Of a DNA stretch of 7,559 bases, positions 5,159-7,559 are shown piece by piece. The translations under genes and the position numbers were made by a program. Position 1 is the first letter of the stretch. The number at the start of each line of letters is the position of its first letter. Origin of the DNA: an uncultured Erysipelotrichaceae bacterium (GTDB lineage Bacteria; Bacillota_I; Bacilli_A; Erysipelotrichales; Coprobacillaceae). The stretch lies in contig CAMFRJ010000043.1 of NCBI GenBank assembly GCA_945981915.1, positions 1 to 7,559 on the forward strand. The letters run 5' to 3'. The notes under the pieces are model-generated. The model was not told the DNA's origin. It was given only the letters and a program-made list of their open reading frames with translations, and made no database searches.

Positions 5159-6499
5159 ATGAAAGCACGAAATCATAATATGTTAGAAGGATCGCTATGG
5201 GATAAGATACTTTTCTTTTCTTTGCCGCTTGCAGCAAGTAGTATTTTACAACAGCTCTTTAATGCCTGTGACAGTGCGGTTGTAGGAAGATTTGCTGGAA
5301 GTGAAGCTTTAGCAGCAGTTGGAGCTAATACTCCTGTGACATCTTTATTCATCAATGCATTAGTTGGTTTATCTATTGGTGCTAATGTGGTGATTGCGCA
5401 ACATATTGGGGCAGATGATACAAAGAAAATTAGTAAGACCATTCAAACATCTATTTTATTTTCTATAATTGGAGGAATTGTCATTGGAATCATAGGCATC
5501 CTCTTAGCAGATCCCATTTTATCAATGATTGGAACGCCGGCTAATGTCATTGGATTAGGTAGTGTTTATTTAAGAATTTATATGATTGGATTACCATTTA
5601 TTTCCTTATTTAATTTTGGTTCAGCTATTTTAAGGAGTTCTGGTGATACGAAAAGGCCAATGTACTGTTTGATTGTTGCTGGTATCTTAAATATTCTTTT
5701 GAATTTATTATTGGTTATTGTTTTTCAACTTTCAGTAGCAGGTGTTGCTATTGCGACAGTCACAAGTAATATCGTTTCTTCATTTTTAATCATTTACATG
5801 TTATGTAAAGAACAGGGATTGATTCACCTCGATATCAGACATCTTTTTATCGATAAACCATCATTAATCAGAATATTGAAAACGGGTGCTCCTGCATCTT
5901 TACAATCCATGGTCTTTTCATTTTCCAATATTTGTTTACAATCAGGAATAAATAGTTTTGGTAGTGATGCGATTGCAGGTAGTGCAGCAGCAAGCAATTT
6001 TGAATTCTTTGATTATTTCATGGTCAATGCTTTTAATCAGGCAGCTGTAACATTCATTGGACAAAACTACGCTGCTAAAAAATATGATCGTTGTCGTCAA
6101 ATCTATAAAATCTGCATGATAGAAGCATTGATTGGTATTATATCAATGGAAATGATTTTCTTTATGGGCAGACATTCACTCATTGGTTTATACACAACAG
6201 ATAAAAATGTTGCTTCTTATGCCATCATTCGTATGTATCATTGTATGATTCCTCATTTCTTATTATGTTCTTATGAAATTACTGGCTCAATCATGAGAGG
6301 AATGGGAAATTCATTATTACCAGCTTTATTAACTGTGATTGGGTCTGTTGGATTTAGATTATTATGGTTATTTACTGTTTTCCAACATTTTCATACCTTT
6401 GATATGTTATTAAATGTTTATCCAATTTCATGGATCTTAACAGGAACAATGGTCATCACGGCATACTTTATATCCACAAAAAAATATTTTCAACAATAA
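5159..6499 (+). CDS. MATE family multidrug/metabolite exporter
   Basis: This is a membrane exporter of the multidrug and toxic compound extrusion family, normally driven by a Na+ or H+ gradient. Its 446 residues match the usual ~450 and suggest 12 membrane helices in two six-helix halves. The N-terminal half has SLPLAASSILQQLFNACDSAVVGRFAG (21-47), the typical first helix and loop, then EALAAVGANTPV. The two halves show matching motifs: RSSGDTKRP (159-167) and RGMGNSLLP (380-388). Residues 240-310 include GAPASLQSM and FNQAAVTFIGQNYAAKKYD, typical of helix 7-8 regions. The start is set by AAGGGGAG six bases before the ATG. The gene stands alone, divergent from ribU and convergent with asnA. 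The substrate cannot be told from sequence; antibiotics, dyes or a natural metabolite are all possible. The family call is secure, the subfamily is not. Confidence 0.93.
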   Translation: MKARNHNMLEGSLWDKILFFSLPLAASSILQQLFNACDSAVVGRFAGSEALAAVGANTPVTSLFINALVGLSIGANVVIAQHIGADDTKKISKTIQTSILFSIIGGIVIGIIGILLADPILSMIGTPANVIGLGSVYLRIYMIGLPFISLFNFGSAILRSSGDTKRPMYCLIVAGILNILLNLLLVIVFQLSVAGVAIATVTSNIVSSFLIIYMLCKEQGLIHLDIRHLFIDKPSLIRILKTGAPASLQSMVFSFSNICLQSGINSFGSDAIAGSAAASNFEFFDYFMVNAFNQAAVTFIGQNYAAKKYDRCRQIYKICMIEALIGIISMEMIFFMGRHSLIGLYTTDKNVASYAIIRMYHCMIPHFLLCSYEITGSIMRGMGNSLLPALLTVIGSVGFRLLWLFTVFQHFHTFDMLLNVYPISWILTGTMVITAYFISTKKYFQQ

Positions 6500-6530
6500 A
6501 AACATGTGGCATAAAAACCACATGTTTTTT
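6498..6530. terminator. Bidirectional intrinsic terminator between the MATE gene and asnA
   Basis: AAAAACATGTGG (6498-6509) pairs perfectly with CCACATGTTTTT (6518-6529) around the eight-base loop CATAAAAA, followed by another T. The stem overlaps the end of the MATE stop codon (6497-6499) on one side and the last base of the asnA stop codon (6529-6531) on the other. A run on both flanks provides a U tract in either direction, so it should end both convergent transcripts. Confidence 0.88.
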
Positions 6531-7536
6531 ATAATAATGGAATATTGTTTTTTTGACATTGTTCGATCATGTCTTGTGGCCAGATACTGGCTTGAACTTC
6601 TCCAATATGAGCTCGTTTTAATAGTAACATACATAATCTTGATTGACCGATTCCGCCACCAATGGTATATGGTAATTCTTTATTGATAATAGCTTGGTGA
6701 TATGGAAGTTGTAATCTGTCTTCACAGTTTTCTTTTTTCAATTGTTCAACAAGCGAATTTTCATCAACACGAATTCCCATTGAAGAAATCTCTAAAGCAC
6801 ATTGTAATGGTTCGTACCAGAAAAGAAGATCGCCGTTTAATTGCCAATCATCATAATCTGGAGCACGTCCATCATGTTTGATACCGCTTTTGAGATGATC
6901 ACCAATTTGCATGACAAAGACACATCCCCAGTTTTTGCAGACCTTGTCTTCTCTTTCTTTAGGTGTAAGCTCAGGATATTGATTTTCTAATTCTTGAGCA
7001 GTGATAAAATGAACTTTTTCAGGTAGTCTGTTGACAGCTTTAGGATATTTATACCAGACTTCATGTTCCATATGTTTGATCACTTTAAATATTTTTTTAA
7101 CATGATATTTTAATGTTTTGACGTTTCTTTCGTCTTTTTCTATGATTTTTTCCCAATCCCACTGATCAACATAATAAGAATGAAGATTATCAACTTCTTC
7201 ATCTTTTCTTATGGCATTCATATTGGTATAAAGACCTTCGTGAATATTGAAATCATATTTTTTTAAGGCCATTCTTTTCCATTTTGCAAGTGAATGAACG
7301 ACTTCAATTGGATCATTAGGAATATCTTTGATATCAAAAGATACTGGTTGTTCAACACCGTTGAGATTGTCATTTAAACCACTATTTCTTTCTACAAATA
7401 GTGGTGCAGAGATTCTTTCTAACATCAAAGCTCTCCCAAATTCTTTTTGAAAAGTATCTCTGATATATTTGATAGCTTCCTGTGTTTGTCTTGTGGATAG
7501 TACAGGATCATAGTTTTCTGGAATAATCAGATTCAT
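6529..7536 (-). CDS. asnA: Aspartate-ammonia ligase (asparagine synthetase A)
   Basis: AsnA makes asparagine from aspartate, ATP and ammonia through an aspartyl-adenylate. It is a cytosolic homodimer built on the class II aminoacyl-tRNA synthetase fold. The predicted 335 residues match the family length (E. coli 330). Shared motifs appear in order: [10 protein letters not shown] (79-88), [12 protein letters not shown] (99-110), YVDQWDWE (122-129), [11 protein letters not shown] (221-231), LNGDLLFW (233-240), SSMGIRVDE (251-259), the motif-3-like GGGIGQSRL (293-301) with the ATP-contacting arginine, and VQASIWP (314-320). No glutaminase domain is present, so it should use free ammonia. The start is set by AAGGGGGA about eight bases before the ATG. 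Many Firmicute asnA genes have a T-box leader; any such element would lie beyond the right edge. It looks intact and ends in the terminator shared with the MATE gene. Confidence 0.97.
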   Translation of the reverse strand: MNLIIPENYDPVLSTRQTQEAIKYIRDTFQKEFGRALMLERISAPLFVERNSGLNDNLNGVEQPVSFDIKDIPNDPIEVVHSLAKWKRMALKKYDFNIHEGLYTNMNAIRKDEEVDNLHSYYVDQWDWEKIIEKDERNVKTLKYHVKKIFKVIKHMEHEVWYKYPKAVNRLPEKVHFITAQELENQYPELTPKEREDKVCKNWGCVFVMQIGDHLKSGIKHDGRAPDYDDWQLNGDLLFWYEPLQCALEISSMGIRVDENSLVEQLKKENCEDRLQLPYHQAIINKELPYTIGGGIGQSRLCMLLLKRAHIGEVQASIWPQDMIEQCQKNNIPLL

Positions 7537-7544
7537 AATGTTGT

Positions 7545-7552
7545 TCCCCCTT
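7545..7552 (-). promoter_or_regulatory. Ribosome binding site of asnA
   Basis: The - strand reads AAGGGGGA, about eight bases before the ATG at 7536. It supports this start over later in-frame ATGs. The window ends seven bases further on, so the promoter and any leader RNA cannot be seen. Confidence 0.75.
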
Positions 7553-7559
7553 AATAACA

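Noticed and set aside
5173..5442. Minus-strand ORF of 89 residues
   Set aside because: It is antisense to the first helices of the MATE protein; its Ala/Leu richness mirrors those helices.
6437..6686. Short ORFs on both strands around the MATE-asnA junction
   Set aside because: They cross the bidirectional terminator and overlap the conserved C termini of two secure genes.
1..7559. A novel defence, mobile or biosynthetic system
   Set aside because: All long ORFs are assigned to known housekeeping or transporter families, and no integrase, transposase, repeat array, toxin-antitoxin pair or nuclease signature is visible.

Overview
This AT-rich window encodes ordinary metabolic and membrane functions and most resembles a low-GC Firmicute, probably a gut member of the Erysipelotrichales (Coprobacillus/Faecalibacillus-like). 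That placement is inferred from base composition, strong AGGAGG-type ribosome binding sites, a riboflavin ECF S component behind an FMN riboswitch, asparagine synthetase A, and a single-chain clostridial/streptococcal-type PurL. No marker gene fixes the taxon.

Layout. Bases 1-3603 (+ strand) hold the end of a purine operon: the 3' half of a one-chain FGAM synthase (purL), then adenylosuccinate lyase (purB) one base after the purL stop with its ribosome binding site inside the end of purL, then an unrecognised 86-residue ORF. A symmetric hairpin at 3588-3616 ends this transcript and the convergent one. Bases 3615-4970 (- strand) form a flavin unit: promoter, FMN riboswitch, terminator-type expression platform, a RibU-like riboflavin transporter subunit, and a small FMN-binding split-barrel (PNPOx-like) protein. 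Bases 4971-5158 separate this from a divergent MATE exporter gene (5159-6499, +) and contain several palindromes but no convincing promoter for it. A second bidirectional hairpin (6498-6530) separates the MATE gene from convergent asnA (6529-7536, -), whose ribosome binding site lies at the right edge of the window.

How the parts fit. PurL catalyses the fourth step of IMP synthesis. PurB acts at the SAICAR-to-AICAR step and again in AMP synthesis. The flavin unit is internally coherent: FMN sensed by the riboswitch should turn off riboflavin uptake and, through the same transcript, a probable flavoprotein. AsnA makes asparagine from aspartate and ammonia. The MATE protein is a probable cation-coupled drug or metabolite exporter of unknown substrate.

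I see no transposon, CRISPR array, phage gene or defence system. The items most worth a second look are a strong terminator-like hairpin inside the 86-residue ORF, the FMN-controlled flavoprotein gene, the palindromes before the MATE gene, and an extra C-terminal membrane segment on the RibU-like protein.
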